A DNA stretch of 64,000 bases from Deltaproteobacteria bacterium (GCA_030018495.1 JASEFS010000020.1:1-64000), one strand, 5' to 3'. Counted from the first letter of the stretch, positions 1-8,788 are shown. The notes: a model not told the origin generated them from the letters alone. Numbers and translations: made by a program.

Positions 1-15
1 GCTTCCCCAGCTGCC

Positions 16-45
16 GTAGGGCGGGAAAGCGAAGCGCATCCCGCC
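16..45. repeat. 30-bp dispersed repeat, copy 1
   Basis: A 30-base segment starting GTAGGGCGGG and ending CATCCCGCC matches exactly, in inverted orientation, a segment at 12938-12967. The ends form a hairpin (GGCGGG / CCCGCC). Both copies are intergenic, which fits a dispersed REP-like element. Confidence 0.6.
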
Positions 46-49
46 ATCT

Positions 50-91
50 GAAAACGGAAAACTGAAAACTGAAAACTGAAAATTGAAAACC
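50..91. repeat. Heptanucleotide tandem array after the ligase gene
   Basis: About five imperfect units of GAAAACT/GAAAACC lie directly after the stop codon of the O-antigen-ligase-like gene; on the coding strand they read CAGTTTT. Two similar arrays follow the next two genes of the locus (2198-2228 and 3744-3772). Confidence 0.7.
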
Positions 92-92
92 A

Positions 93-2156
93 TCATTTAA
101 GGTACTTTTGCAGCCGGGGTTCAAGCTGCACCGCCAGTTCCAGGTGATGTGCGGCCCGGCCCCGCAGTTCCGGCGGAACCAGACCGGAATAATATTGCTC
201 GGCCCAGGCCAGCACGCTCCCCAGGCGATAGTGCAGGTGGCCGGAGGCCGGGAACAGGGCCGCGGCCGCGGCCAGTTCCTGCAGGGCCCCCGGGAGACAG
301 CGGGCCGGGGAGTCCCTAAAATGGCGCAGATATAATTCCCCCAATTGATAACGGTGTTCCCAACTGGCCGGGGCCTGGTAAACGGCGGCTTGCAGAAGCT
401 TTGCCGCTTCCAGGGAGCCGGCCGCCGGACCCGGTTCCTCCCGCTCAAGCAGCGCCGCCAGGCCGGCGTAAACCCGGCTGTTCCAGGGGTTGTCCAGGAG
501 GGCCCGGCGATAGTCCCCGGCGCTGGGGTCAAGCCCCGGCGCGCGGGTGGAGTCGATCTCCGTGGGCGCCGCGGCTTCGGCCCGCCACCAGCGCCAGGCG
601 CTGACAATCAGGGCGGCTTGGCAGAGCGCCAGCACCAGGCAGACGGCCAAAAGCGCCCGGGGCCGGCGCGCCAGCCGCGCCCCCGAGGCATAAGAAAAAT
701 ACTCGGGCGGCTGGTGATGGTGCAACAGGAGATACACCAGGGCCGCCACCGCCGCGTAGATGAGCGCCAAGGCGGGGATGTGGAAGGGAAACTCCACCAG
801 GGCGTGAAAGGCCCCCGCGGCCAGCGCGGCCAGGCCCCCCAAACCCAGGCCCCGGACCAACGGGTCCCGGCGCTCCCGCCACTTCCTCACCAGGCCCCCG
901 AAGAACAGCAGCCAGGCCGCGGCCGCCAGGGCGAAGCCGGCGAGGCCCGTCTCCGCCAGGAGCTGCAGCCAGTCGCTGTGGGTTTCCAGATACTGAACGC
1001 CCTTGAGCTCCACCGGCGCAAAGCGGTAGAAGACGTCCCCGAACGCGCCCAGCCCCGCGCCCAGGCCGGGGAACTCCCGCCAGATGGCCAGCGCCCCCCG
1101 AAAGGCAAAATAGCGCCCCTGGTGATTCAAGTCAAGAAATCTGGCCAGATAAGGGGAGCTTCCCAAAAACAGGCTGTAAAGCAGGGCCGCGGCCACAAAC
1201 GCGCCGATGAGATAGAGGTGCGCCCGGGCCGAGCTCCGGCTCAGGACCAGGAGGCCCATGACCACGAAGCCCAGCAACAGGGAGAGCATGCCGCCCCGGG
1301 AGCCGGTGAAGACCAGGGCCGCGGCCAAAAGCAGCACCGCGAACAGCCAGGCATAGGTGCGCAGCCGGGGCTCCAGATATTCGGCCCGGGACCAGCGCCG
1401 GAGCCGCTCCCGGCCTGTGAGGCCGGCAGGCAGCGCGGGGACTGTCTCCCGCCGGGCCAGAAACAGGCCGAAGCCCAGGAGCGCGGCCATGGCCAGCAAG
1501 GTCGCCAGGTGGTCGCAGTTGATAAAGGTGCCGTTCAGCCTGAGGGTGCCGTACGGGTTTTTCCAGCCCCAGATGATATTGCTGCGCAGGTGATAGAAGC
1601 CGTAGAGGGCTTCGAACAGGGCCACGCCCAGGATGAGCCGGGCCAGGCCCACCAGCTGCCTGCGGGAGTTGACCGTGTAAATCAGCAGGTAAAAGACGAT
1701 AACGGCAGGCCAGAGCTTCAGGGACTCCAACCCCGTCTTATAAGGATTCAGGGACAGGGGGAGATATGCCGCCAAGCCGCAGCCGCTGCCCAAAGCCCTG
1801 AGGCGCACCGCACCGGGGGAGAGGGCCTCGAGCAGCCCCTGGGGCAGGGGCGTGAGCTGGAGAACGGCCAGGGCCGCCAAGCCCAGCCCGGCCCACCACA
1901 GGGGCGGCCGGGGCCAGGCCAAAGCCGATGCGGGGCCGGTCCAGACCGCATGGATGCCGGAGGTCAACACCATGAGGCTCAGAAACCCCGCGGCCAGGGC
2001 CATGGGATAGTAGGACCAGGGATGCACCGCGCCGTAGGCCAGGGGCGCGAAGATCAGGAGCCCCGCCGAGCCGAACAGCACGGTCCGCCGGCCCCAGGCC
2101 AGCTCCCGGCCCAGGGGCTTAACTGTCCTGATGACGGTGATGGACCCTTGCCTCAT
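93..2156 (-). CDS. O-antigen ligase/polymerase-like membrane protein with C-terminal TPRs
   Basis: 687 residues with about ten to twelve predicted membrane helices over the first 520 residues. The Wzy/WaaL-type region is visible as a TGSRGG segment near residue 285 and a large loop followed by a conserved-looking ETHSDWLQLLAETG segment near residue 390. The last 150 residues are soluble and resemble TPR repeats, as in bacterial exopolysaccharide polymerases. The role is inferred as polymerising or ligating surface polysaccharide in the inner membrane. It is the last complete gene here of a minus-strand exopolysaccharide locus (NusG-like, TPR, beta-barrel genes upstream). The ATG at 2156 is the first in frame; no strong ribosome binding site is visible. 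Confidence 0.8.
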   Translation of the reverse strand: MRQGSITVIRTVKPLGRELAWGRRTVLFGSAGLLIFAPLAYGAVHPWSYYPMALAAGFLSLMVLTSGIHAVWTGPASALAWPRPPLWWAGLGLAALAVLQLTPLPQGLLEALSPGAVRLRALGSGCGLAAYLPLSLNPYKTGLESLKLWPAVIVFYLLIYTVNSRRQLVGLARLILGVALFEALYGFYHLRSNIIWGWKNPYGTLRLNGTFINCDHLATLLAMAALLGFGLFLARRETVPALPAGLTGRERLRRWSRAEYLEPRLRTYAWLFAVLLLAAALVFTGSRGGMLSLLLGFVVMGLLVLSRSSARAHLYLIGAFVAAALLYSLFLGSSPYLARFLDLNHQGRYFAFRGALAIWREFPGLGAGLGAFGDVFYRFAPVELKGVQYLETHSDWLQLLAETGLAGFALAAAAWLLFFGGLVRKWRERRDPLVRGLGLGGLAALAAGAFHALVEFPFHIPALALIYAAVAALVYLLLHHHQPPEYFSYASGARLARRPRALLAVCLVLALCQAALIVSAWRWWRAEAAAPTEIDSTRAPGLDPSAGDYRRALLDNPWNSRVYAGLAALLEREEPGPAAGSLEAAKLLQAAVYQAPASWEHRYQLGELYLRHFRDSPARCLPGALQELAAAAALFPASGHLHYRLGSVLAWAEQYYSGLVPPELRGRAAHHLELAVQLEPRLQKYLK

Positions 2157-2197
2157 ATGGCCCCAGCAGAGAAGGAATGTCTTTCAAGCTTTTGCAC

Positions 2198-2228
2198 CGA
2201 AAACCGAAAACCAAAAACCAAAAACCGA
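2198..2228. repeat. Heptanucleotide tandem array after the beta-barrel gene
   Basis: Four to five units of GAAAACC/AAAAACC abut the stop codon of the beta-barrel gene. Same motif as at 50-91 and 3744-3772. Confidence 0.65.
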
Positions 2229-3659
2229 TTATAAAGACCCTTGCACGCCGAACAGGAACTTGTGCTCGTTATAGCTGAAGCCGCCGACATTGGAGCTGCG
2301 GTCGGCGTACTGGTAATCCAGCCGCAGCCGGAGCCGGCGGGTGAAGGGCCGGCTGATGCCGACGCCCAGGGAGATGATGTCGTCTTCCCGGCTTTTGAGC
2401 TCGCCGCTCAGCGGGTCCACGACATTGCCGATGTAGTCGTTGTTGGTATAGGCGAAGGCCAGATAAACCGCAGAATCGGTGTAATGCCAGTCGTAGTTCC
2501 AGGAAAAATACACCCCGGTGTTGCGGTAGGCGTTGTTGCCCGCCAGGTCCACGTCCTCCTGGATGGAGTGCTGGCCGATCAGGGAGAAGGTGGTGTATTT
2601 GCTGTAGCGGTACAGGGTCTGGATACTCATGGCCCAGGAATCCGGCGAATTGTCCCGGCCCGGCAGGTCCCGGTCGTAGCTTTTCACGGTGTAGCCGAAT
2701 TTCACCGTGCCCGTGATTTTGGCGGTGGGGTCCCAGGTCAGGCCCACCAGGGGGCTGTGGCTCATATTGTCGCCCTCGGGCGCGAAGGGATAATCCCGGG
2801 AGGTGATGATATATTGCAGCAGGGCCGCAGTCTTGGGCCAGAACTTGTAGTACAGGGTCACGCCCCCGGTATGCTCCCGGTATTCGTTGCGCTGATCTAT
2901 GGGCAGGCGGAATTCCAGGTTGTCAAACTGGTAGGAGCCCTGGAGCTTCCATTTGTCGGCAAAGGCATAGGTGGCCAGGAAATATGGATTGAGCCGCTCA
3001 TAGTCCCGCTGCCGGGCGATTTCGGAGCTGCGCTCCTCGGTGGCCGCCCGGAAGGTGTTGCCGAAACGCAGGCTCAGGCCGCTGCGGAAATTGAGCGCGA
3101 TGTCGGCGTTGACGTTGTGGTCGTAGTGGCTCTCACTGCTGTGGTCCGAGTAGATATAGTAATTTCCCAGGTAGCCCGCCGAGACCCTGTGCCGGCCGGC
3201 CACAGGCAGCTCCACCCTGAGGCCCGGATAGATGCCGTTGATGAAATCGGACTTTTTATCGGTGGAGGTTTGAAAGATGTTGCTCCGGTAGATGCCGTTG
3301 TATTCCAGGTAGGGTGAAACTATCACCGGTCCGACGCGGTGGTGGCGCCAGCCGCGGATCAGGGTGTCATAGGCCGCGGCGTAGCCATAGGGGGCCATGG
3401 GCCCGATGGTCGGAGCCACTTCGTCCAGCGTGCCGTACGGGCCGGGCGGCAGCAGTCCCGGATAGTAGCCCGGTTCTTCGGGTAAAAGCGGCGGCGGCTT
3501 TTCCACTTCTTCAGGAGGCGCCTCTTTCTCCTCCTCCACGGCCGCAGGCGCCGGCTGTTCGGTCGCTTCCACGGCCCACGCGCTCCAGCCGGAGAGATGC
3601 AGCAGCCCGGCCAGACAAACCACCCAAATCAGTCCTGTTCTCCACCAGCCTCTCAGCAT
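2229..3659 (-). CDS. Outer-membrane beta-barrel protein of an exopolysaccharide locus
   Basis: 476 residues from an ATG at 3659, preceded by a GGGGGAAA ribosome binding site; an upstream in-frame ATG at 3722 would only add a non-signal-like tail. An N-terminal signal peptide (hydrophobic to about residue 28) is followed by a Glu/Pro-rich linker, then roughly 350 residues of alternating aromatic strands typical of the BBP2 putative porin family, ending in an amphipathic strand that finishes VQGSL. Members of this family accompany exopolysaccharide export genes and probably form the outer-membrane exit or a pathway-specific barrel; the exact role is inference. The neighbours in the same direction support this. 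Confidence 0.75.
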   Translation of the reverse strand: MLRGWWRTGLIWVVCLAGLLHLSGWSAWAVEATEQPAPAAVEEEKEAPPEEVEKPPPLLPEEPGYYPGLLPPGPYGTLDEVAPTIGPMAPYGYAAAYDTLIRGWRHHRVGPVIVSPYLEYNGIYRSNIFQTSTDKKSDFINGIYPGLRVELPVAGRHRVSAGYLGNYYIYSDHSSESHYDHNVNADIALNFRSGLSLRFGNTFRAATEERSSEIARQRDYERLNPYFLATYAFADKWKLQGSYQFDNLEFRLPIDQRNEYREHTGGVTLYYKFWPKTAALLQYIITSRDYPFAPEGDNMSHSPLVGLTWDPTAKITGTVKFGYTVKSYDRDLPGRDNSPDSWAMSIQTLYRYSKYTTFSLIGQHSIQEDVDLAGNNAYRNTGVYFSWNYDWHYTDSAVYLAFAYTNNDYIGNVVDPLSGELKSREDDIISLGVGISRPFTRRLRLRLDYQYADRSSNVGGFSYNEHKFLFGVQGSL

Positions 3660-3743
3660 GATTTCCCCCCTTTTCTTTGAGAGCCGGTTCAATCCCCCAA
3701 ATCCCTTTCCCAAGCTGCTCAAGTGTTGTCTTGATGTTTTCCA

Positions 3744-3772
3744 CTGAAAACCGAAAACCGAAAACTGAAAAC
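3744..3772. repeat. Heptanucleotide tandem array after the helical-repeat gene
   Basis: Four units of GAAAACC/GAAAACT lie nine bases beyond the stop codon of the gene at 3782-4321. Third member of the same array family in this locus. Confidence 0.65.
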
Positions 3773-3781
3773 TCTCTTTTA

Positions 3782-4321
3782 CTATCTTGCCGGACTGGCC
3801 ACTGGAGGACGACGCCCGCCGCCTCCGCCGCCGCCCGGAAATGAAGGCGCCTGCGGCGGCAGGGCCACGGGCGGACCCGGCGGAGTGTAGGTATAGGTGT
3901 CGGCCCCCGGATACCCCAGGTCGGCCAGAATTTTGCGAACCTCTTCCAGTTCGGCCCCGGCCGCCATGGCCGCATCGGCCGCCTCTTCCAGGCCCATGCC
4001 CGCGGCCGCCGCGGCCTTCATGATTTCTTCAAGCTTGACGCCCTTGTCCAGAAGGGCCTTGAACACCCTGGGCATGTCAAGCTCCAGCGCCAGCGCGGCC
4101 TTGATGATGTCCTCGGGTTTGGCCTCGGCGTCCAGGCTCTGGGCCACCACGGCTTCGAGGCTCAACCCGGCTTCCAGATTCTTGGACATGACCTTGTCAA
4201 GGGGCTGGCCCGCCTTGAGGTCCCCGGACACGGTAGCCGGGGCCGGCGCCGCCGCCAGGCTGACTATAAAGACCAACAGCGCTGCCGCGCTGCCCGTCCT
4301 CTGCCACCACCATCTCTTCAT
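3782..4321 (-). CDS. Exported alpha-helical repeat protein, function unknown
   Basis: 179 residues from the ATG at 4321, which has an excellent AGGAGG ribosome binding site. A signal peptide (MKRWWWQRTG start, hydrophobic to about residue 28) precedes four to five imperfect 16-18-residue helical units rich in Ala, Leu and Glu, each with a core resembling LEEVxKAAxAAG. The C-terminal tail is Pro/Gly-rich, with a run of seven glycines. I do not recognise a named family; the repeats suggest a periplasmic protein-protein interaction module. It sits between the degenerate protease-TPR gene and the beta-barrel gene of the exopolysaccharide locus and probably serves the same export machinery (inference). 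Confidence 0.65.
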   Translation of the reverse strand: MKRWWWQRTGSAAALLVFIVSLAAAPAPATVSGDLKAGQPLDKVMSKNLEAGLSLEAVVAQSLDAEAKPEDIIKAALALELDMPRVFKALLDKGVKLEEIMKAAAAAGMGLEEAADAAMAAGAELEEVRKILADLGYPGADTYTYTPPGPPVALPPQAPSFPGGGGGGGRRPPVASPAR

Positions 4322-4367
4322 AACGTTCCTCCTGGGAAAAATTAACCTGACAGGATGTTGATATTCT

Positions 4368-5789
4368 TCAGGGATTTTTTTCCAGCCGGCGCGCCAGCCG
4401 GGCGGCCCGGCCCGGGTCAATCTTCAACAGGGCCGCATACTGCTCCCAGGCCCCGGCGGCATTCCAGGACGCCAAATGGGCCAGGGCCAGAAGATAGCGG
4501 GCCTCAGAGTGGCGGGGCTGCAGCTCCAATAACCTCGCCAAAGGCAGGCCCGCGTCTTGGGGCCGCCCCAGGTCCAGGAGCATCCGGCCCGTTTCCAGAT
4601 AAGCGGCCTCGAACCGGGCATCCGCCTTAACGGCCTGTTGAAAGGCCTCAAGCGCCGAATCATTTTGGCCCTGGGCCGCATGGATTTGCCCCAGGTACCA
4701 CCAGCGTTGGGCCGGCCGGCCGCAGTCGTCCCCGGCCCGTTCCAGATAATCCTGCGCCTCGCGCCACTTGCCGTCCTGATAGGCCAGGCGCCCCAGCCGG
4801 AACCAGGCCTCGCCCAGATCAGGCGCCAGGTCTGCGGCCCGACGATAAGCCTGCCGGGCGTTTTCCGGCTTTTCCAGCCCCTCCCAGGCACGGCCCAGCC
4901 ACAAGCAGGCCAGGGCATAGCCCGGCAGCAGCCCGGCCGCTTCTTCCAGATCGCTGACGGCTCCGCGGACATCTCCTTGATGCAGGCGGGCCACCCCCCG
5001 GCCGAAATAAGCTTCAGGGAGCTTTTCGGGGGCCTGCAAGGCCGCGGTAAATTGTGCCTGAGCCCGGCTCCACTCCTGCCGCAGACTGGCCGCCACTCCC
5101 TGCCAGAACCGAGCGTGGGTCGCTGACCCAAAAATTTCCGGCGCATCCTTAGGCCCGGCGCCCCGGCCGGCATCTTTCGCCGGCAATTGCCCGGCGTGAT
5201 GCACCAGAAAGAACCGGCAGCTTTTCTCTGCTTCACTATCGCCGCCAAAGGCATGGAGCAGCCCCGCCAGTTTGCCTTCCCGGGTAAAAATCGGGGTCCC
5301 GGCCCTGAGGCCCGAAAGCTCCACGTTCTCAAGCTTCACCAGCTTAAGACGCGGTGAAAACGGATGCAGGCTCGCCACCGCGGCCTCCTGAACGGCCAGG
5401 CGGTCCCCGTTTTCCACCACCAGACTCACCTGATCGCCTCGGCTCAAACCATCCCCGGCAGCCAGAGCAGCCGCGTTCAGCCCGGCGGCTTCGGTCTCCA
5501 CCAGGGCCAGGTCCTGCAACTCATCCCGGTAAATTTCCCGTTGAATCCGGTGCAGGGTCCCGCCGGGGGTCATGACCACGCCGCCCCGGCCGCGGTCCAC
5601 CAGACCGGCGCAGGTGAGGATGCAGCCCTCTTTTCCCGCCGCCACCCCCAAGCCCTGGCGGGCGGCGCGGCCTTGCTCATCCAGGCTCGCCACGGCAACC
5701 ACCCCGGCGGCAGCCGTCCCCCCGGCCTCCTGGGAGAAGACCGGCAAACTTATAAGGAGAAGGCCGATAACCGCCCGAAGCTGATTCAT
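4368..5789 (-). CDS. Exported trypsin-fold (degenerate) plus TPR protein
   Basis: 473 residues from the ATG at 5789, chosen because the signal peptide begins there (MNQLRAVIGLLL); a GTG at 5828 is a weaker alternative. Residues about 25-190 follow the outline of an HtrA-like trypsin domain, but the catalytic positions look lost: the segment expected to read AHVV reads AGLV, and the region expected to be GNSGGP reads RAGTPI. An Asp in DLALVE remains. From about residue 215 to the end there are six or seven TPR units. It is probably a non-catalytic periplasmic scaffold of the exopolysaccharide system; loss of catalysis is inferred by eye from motif comparison. Confidence 0.7.
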   Translation of the reverse strand: MNQLRAVIGLLLISLPVFSQEAGGTAAAGVVAVASLDEQGRAARQGLGVAAGKEGCILTCAGLVDRGRGGVVMTPGGTLHRIQREIYRDELQDLALVETEAAGLNAAALAAGDGLSRGDQVSLVVENGDRLAVQEAAVASLHPFSPRLKLVKLENVELSGLRAGTPIFTREGKLAGLLHAFGGDSEAEKSCRFFLVHHAGQLPAKDAGRGAGPKDAPEIFGSATHARFWQGVAASLRQEWSRAQAQFTAALQAPEKLPEAYFGRGVARLHQGDVRGAVSDLEEAAGLLPGYALACLWLGRAWEGLEKPENARQAYRRAADLAPDLGEAWFRLGRLAYQDGKWREAQDYLERAGDDCGRPAQRWWYLGQIHAAQGQNDSALEAFQQAVKADARFEAAYLETGRMLLDLGRPQDAGLPLARLLELQPRHSEARYLLALAHLASWNAAGAWEQYAALLKIDPGRAARLARRLEKNP

Positions 5790-5867
5790 TTTAGAAACAA
5801 GGGAGGAAAAAGGGGGTCCCGCTGTCACAGTATTTCTCTGCGGCTGGTTGAAATAAAGGGCCGGACT

Positions 5868-6383
5868 TCAGGAGCAGGCCTCCAGGACATCCTCATCCAC
5901 TTCCACCGCCACGGCCCGCTTGAACAACTGCACGCTTACCACCAGCCGGTGCTTTTTCTCCAGACGCTTTTGGATGATGCCCCGGGCCCCGGCCAGGACC
6001 CCTGCGGTGATATACACCTCCGTGCCGCGCTTTAACGGGGCGCAGGTGGTCAGCGGCAGGCCGCTCTCTTCCATGATCCTGATGCTCTCCACCGTTTCAT
6101 CAGGCACCGGTTCAAAGCTGCCCCGGCGCCCCAGGATCCGCACCACTCCCTGGGTCTTCAGGATGTCGAGATGGGTCTTCGGGTCCATCACCGTATGGAC
6201 GAAAAGATAGCCGGGAAACAGCGGCTGCTTCAGGAGAACCTTGCGGTCCCGGCGCCGGCTGGGGACTTCCATCCTGGGCAGATACACTTCCTGGCCTTTT
6301 TGCCGCAGTGCGGACTCCACCACAGCTTCGTTGCGGCTTTGGGTTTGCACAACATACCAGCGTGAGGAACCGACTTGTGGCAC
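5868..6383 (-). CDS. NusG/RfaH-like transcription antiterminator
   Basis: 171 residues. The N-terminal NGN domain is clear (RWYVVQTQSRNE at the start and a QPLFPGYLFV segment near residue 55), and a C-terminal KOW-like segment is visible (GVLAGARGIIQ near residue 130). Such NusG paralogues (RfaH, UpxY, LoaP) ride with RNA polymerase and allow transcription of long polysaccharide operons. Being the first gene of this minus-strand locus fits that use. The start is a GTG at 6383 without a strong ribosome binding site; no other start fits the NGN domain better. Confidence 0.85.
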   Translation of the reverse strand: MPQVGSSRWYVVQTQSRNEAVVESALRQKGQEVYLPRMEVPSRRRDRKVLLKQPLFPGYLFVHTVMDPKTHLDILKTQGVVRILGRRGSFEPVPDETVESIRIMEESGLPLTTCAPLKRGTEVYITAGVLAGARGIIQKRLEKKHRLVVSVQLFKRAVAVEVDEDVLEACS

Positions 6384-6434
6384 TAATTGCAGCGGAGAAC
6401 GTCAAGCAGCGAATTTAGGGAAGGCTTCGCCATC

Positions 6435-6482
6435 GTCGATTACATGGCTTTATCGACAATTTAGCAATAATTTAAGCTAATT
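6435..6482. promoter_or_regulatory. Leader of the antiterminator gene with two inverted repeats
   Basis: Between the transglycosylase and the NusG-like gene are two inverted repeats: GTCGAT/ATCGAC (6435-6457) and TTAGC/GCTAA inside an AT-rich block (6459-6482). A GGGGCC/GGCCCC hairpin lies nearby (about 6497-6515). They could be operator sites or leader structure for the exopolysaccharide operon. No ops-type pause element was found. Confidence 0.35.
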
Positions 6483-6536
6483 ATGTGGTTCGCGGGGCCA
6501 AATTCGGCCCCATTTTACGTTACAAGCAGAACAATC

Positions 6537-7589
6537 TTAATTTACGGGTTCGCCGGCAGCCAAAGCCAGCAAACGAGCTTCCCGCGCCTTGCCGCGTGGG
6601 ACTCTCAAGTAATACCCTTCCCGGCGGACCGGGATATAAGCCAGTTTCAGCTCAGGGTTCAACTCTTTCAGGAGCTGTACCGGCAGGCCCAGGCCGCCGG
6701 CAAATTTATGAAGATCAATGCCTCCCGACACCCTCACCCGGTCCGCGGCCCAGGGCCGCTGATATTCCACCTCGCCGAAGCCGTAGTGCTCCGGATGCTT
6801 GGCGATCAGGGCCGCGGCAATGAGCTGGGGCACGTAGTTGCAGGTCTCCCGGGGCAGGAGTCGGCGATCGGCCATCGTCCAGAAATCCCGCGTGTCGTGG
6901 CGGCGGATAACCCCCTCCACCAGGTTTTCCCCGGCATTGTAGCCCGCCGCGGCCAGATACCAGGAGCCGAATTGCCGGTAGAGGTCCTTGAGATAACGGG
7001 CCGCGGCGTGGGTGGCCTTCTCCGGATCGCGGCGCTCGTCCAGCCAGTCGTTCACCGTCAGGCCATAGCGCCGGGCCGTGGCCTCGATGAATTGCCAGGG
7101 TCCCACCGCCTCAGCCGGCGACCGGGCCCAGGGATCGAAGCCGCTTTCCACCAGGGCCAGGTAAACCAGGTCAGGGGGCAGGCCGTGTTCCCGGAAAATC
7201 CGCCGCATCATCGGCAGATAACGGCCGGAACGGGACAGGCAGCGGGCGAAATTGTCCCGATTCACCTCGCTGAAGTGGCGCACGAACAGGCGCACCTGCC
7301 GATTCAGGACCGCGGGGCTCTGCTCCTGGTCCAGGAACATGTCATTTTCCTTAAGGAAGGCCTGGACGGCCGAAACCATCTGCGGCTCAGGCGCCTCCTG
7401 GTCCCGGCCCTCGTCAGAGAAATAATCCCGGGGGATCAAGCCCGCCGCGGTCTGCTTAGCCGCCAGCCCGGGCAAAGGGGCCAGGGATGGAGAAGAAGCG
7501 CATCCGCCGATCAAGAGAACCAATCCCAGGCTCAAGACCGAAACCCCCTTATACCGCCGGCTCCCGGTTGGAAAATGCATTTTCCACAT
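6537..7589 (-). CDS. mltD: MltD-like lytic transglycosylase lipoprotein
   Basis: 350 residues with a lipoprotein signal ending in a LIGGC lipobox near residue 30. The transglycosylase SLT domain spans about residues 125-240: the catalytic glutamate lies in ALVESGFDP, followed by the family segments AVGPWQFIEATARRYGL and AAAGYNAGEN. The last 60 residues resemble a LysM-like peptidoglycan-binding region (a stretch around LKELNPEL). Role: cleaves peptidoglycan glycan strands to 1,6-anhydro products in the periplasm, probably anchored to the outer membrane. It lies upstream of the exopolysaccharide genes on the same strand, 150 bases away, and may be transcribed separately. Confidence 0.85.
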   Translation of the reverse strand: MWKMHFPTGSRRYKGVSVLSLGLVLLIGGCASSPSLAPLPGLAAKQTAAGLIPRDYFSDEGRDQEAPEPQMVSAVQAFLKENDMFLDQEQSPAVLNRQVRLFVRHFSEVNRDNFARCLSRSGRYLPMMRRIFREHGLPPDLVYLALVESGFDPWARSPAEAVGPWQFIEATARRYGLTVNDWLDERRDPEKATHAAARYLKDLYRQFGSWYLAAAGYNAGENLVEGVIRRHDTRDFWTMADRRLLPRETCNYVPQLIAAALIAKHPEHYGFGEVEYQRPWAADRVRVSGGIDLHKFAGGLGLPVQLLKELNPELKLAYIPVRREGYYLRVPRGKAREARLLALAAGEPVN

Positions 7590-8077
7590 TAACCTTGGCG
7601 CATCTTTTTGAAGGGTAAGCAGTTCACCCGTCAGAAGCTCATCCTTTAAGCTGCAAGGCCTACACTTCTAACAAAGGCGCCGCCGCCTGATTTTATGTAA
7701 CCGAGGGGAAAAACTTACTTCGAGACGGAGCCGCTGCCGAAAGAAAACCGATGTCGCGGGGGCTGCTCGGAGCGTTGCGGCTGTTTGCCATTCCTTGGAC
7801 ACGTGGAAGCAGGGTCAATGCAAACCTCTCCCCTCTGATGACCCTTAAAAGGCTTCTTAAACCTGCAAGGAATAGCAGGTTATCAATGGAAGCACACCAA
7901 GTTTTTTTTTTCAGCACCTGCTTGCTGATTACTCATGACTTATGTTAAAGGTCAGATTATGTGATGAACTCATATTCTGTCAAGAATTTTTTAGCCTTTG
8001 TCACAAAAAATGAGGTTGACTTATTTCTCACTAACAATGATCTTAAAAACAATTTCATAATTCTTTCTTCTGAGACC
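7590..8077. other. Gene-free stretch between divergent genes
   Basis: About 490 bases separate the transglycosylase from the regulator at 8078. The right half (7900-8077) is AT-rich, contains a possible TTGACT -35 at 8012, and is open in frame upstream of the regulator, but it reads like promoter DNA rather than protein. No RNA gene was recognised. Confidence 0.4.
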
Positions 8078-8722
8078 ATGGCCAAAAAATCAGGAAACGC
8101 CGCCGCTGAGCTTACGCCCACGGAACAATGGCGGGCCAAAAAAATCCAGGAAATTTACCGAAACGGCTCTTACCTTCAAAGGGACCTGGCCCAGGCTTTA
8201 GGCATCCACCAGTCCCAGATCTCCCGTTATCTTCGGGGGCAAAGCGCCTGGAAGCACAAGCACCTGGAAAAACTGGCGGAAATCTATCAGGTGCACCTGC
8301 GCGATTTGCTTATTGACAAAGGTTCGGTTCCTGTTTTAGGATGGATTTCCGATGAGGGAATCCCTTACCCGCTCATCCAGACCCCTTTAGAAGGGATTAA
8401 GCCTTTGGAAACCGCGCCTCTTCCGCCGGAACTCAACCATATAAAAGACCTCTACTGTCTCAAAGTGAAGGACGAATCTTTCGGCAACCCCGTCATCCGC
8501 AGGGGGACAACCATTTATTGCCAGCGCCGCCGGGAGGCTCGCCATGGGGATTTGGTGATTTTTACGGATGAGACGGGTACGGCGCGGCTGCGGCAATTTA
8601 TGCTGTTGGAGGAATCCGTCCTTTTCAAATCCATCAATCCCGGGGGCAGCGACATCGAGCGGCCCCTGTCGGACCTGTCCTCAGCCGTGGACGTGGTGGT
8701 CTGGATCAGGCTGCCGGTCTGA
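8078..8722 (+). CDS. HTH regulator with S24/LexA-like C-terminal domain
   Basis: 214 residues from the ATG at 8078. An in-frame start at 7961 would add 39 AT-rich residues without homology; the shorter form matches the 215-residue paralogue at 57275. An N-terminal XRE-type helix-turn-helix (LAQALGIHQSQISRYLRG) is followed by an S24-like fold around VKDESFGNPVIRRGT. The serine remains but is followed by Phe rather than Met, and the segment that should hold the catalytic lysine reads TARLRQF, so autocleavage looks unlikely. It probably binds DNA as a repressor that does not undergo SOS cleavage; the target is unknown. It is 66 bases upstream of the FAD dehydrogenase in the same direction. Confidence 0.75.
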   Translation: MAKKSGNAAAELTPTEQWRAKKIQEIYRNGSYLQRDLAQALGIHQSQISRYLRGQSAWKHKHLEKLAEIYQVHLRDLLIDKGSVPVLGWISDEGIPYPLIQTPLEGIKPLETAPLPPELNHIKDLYCLKVKDESFGNPVIRRGTTIYCQRRREARHGDLVIFTDETGTARLRQFMLLEESVLFKSINPGGSDIERPLSDLSSAVDVVVWIRLPV

Positions 8723-8788
8723 GGCCAACTGGAATTTATCCAGACTGATATCCGCTTCCGGGAACCGGCTTCCGGGTGAGGCAACACC

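Noticed and set aside
345-2234. Very long plus-strand open frame opposite the ligase gene
   Set aside because: It mirrors the GC-rich codons of the minus-strand membrane protein; its Gln/Gly/Pro-rich composition has no domain and no ribosome binding site.
6497-6520. GGGGCC/GGCCCC hairpin as a terminator for the transglycosylase
   Set aside because: On the minus strand no T tract follows the stem.
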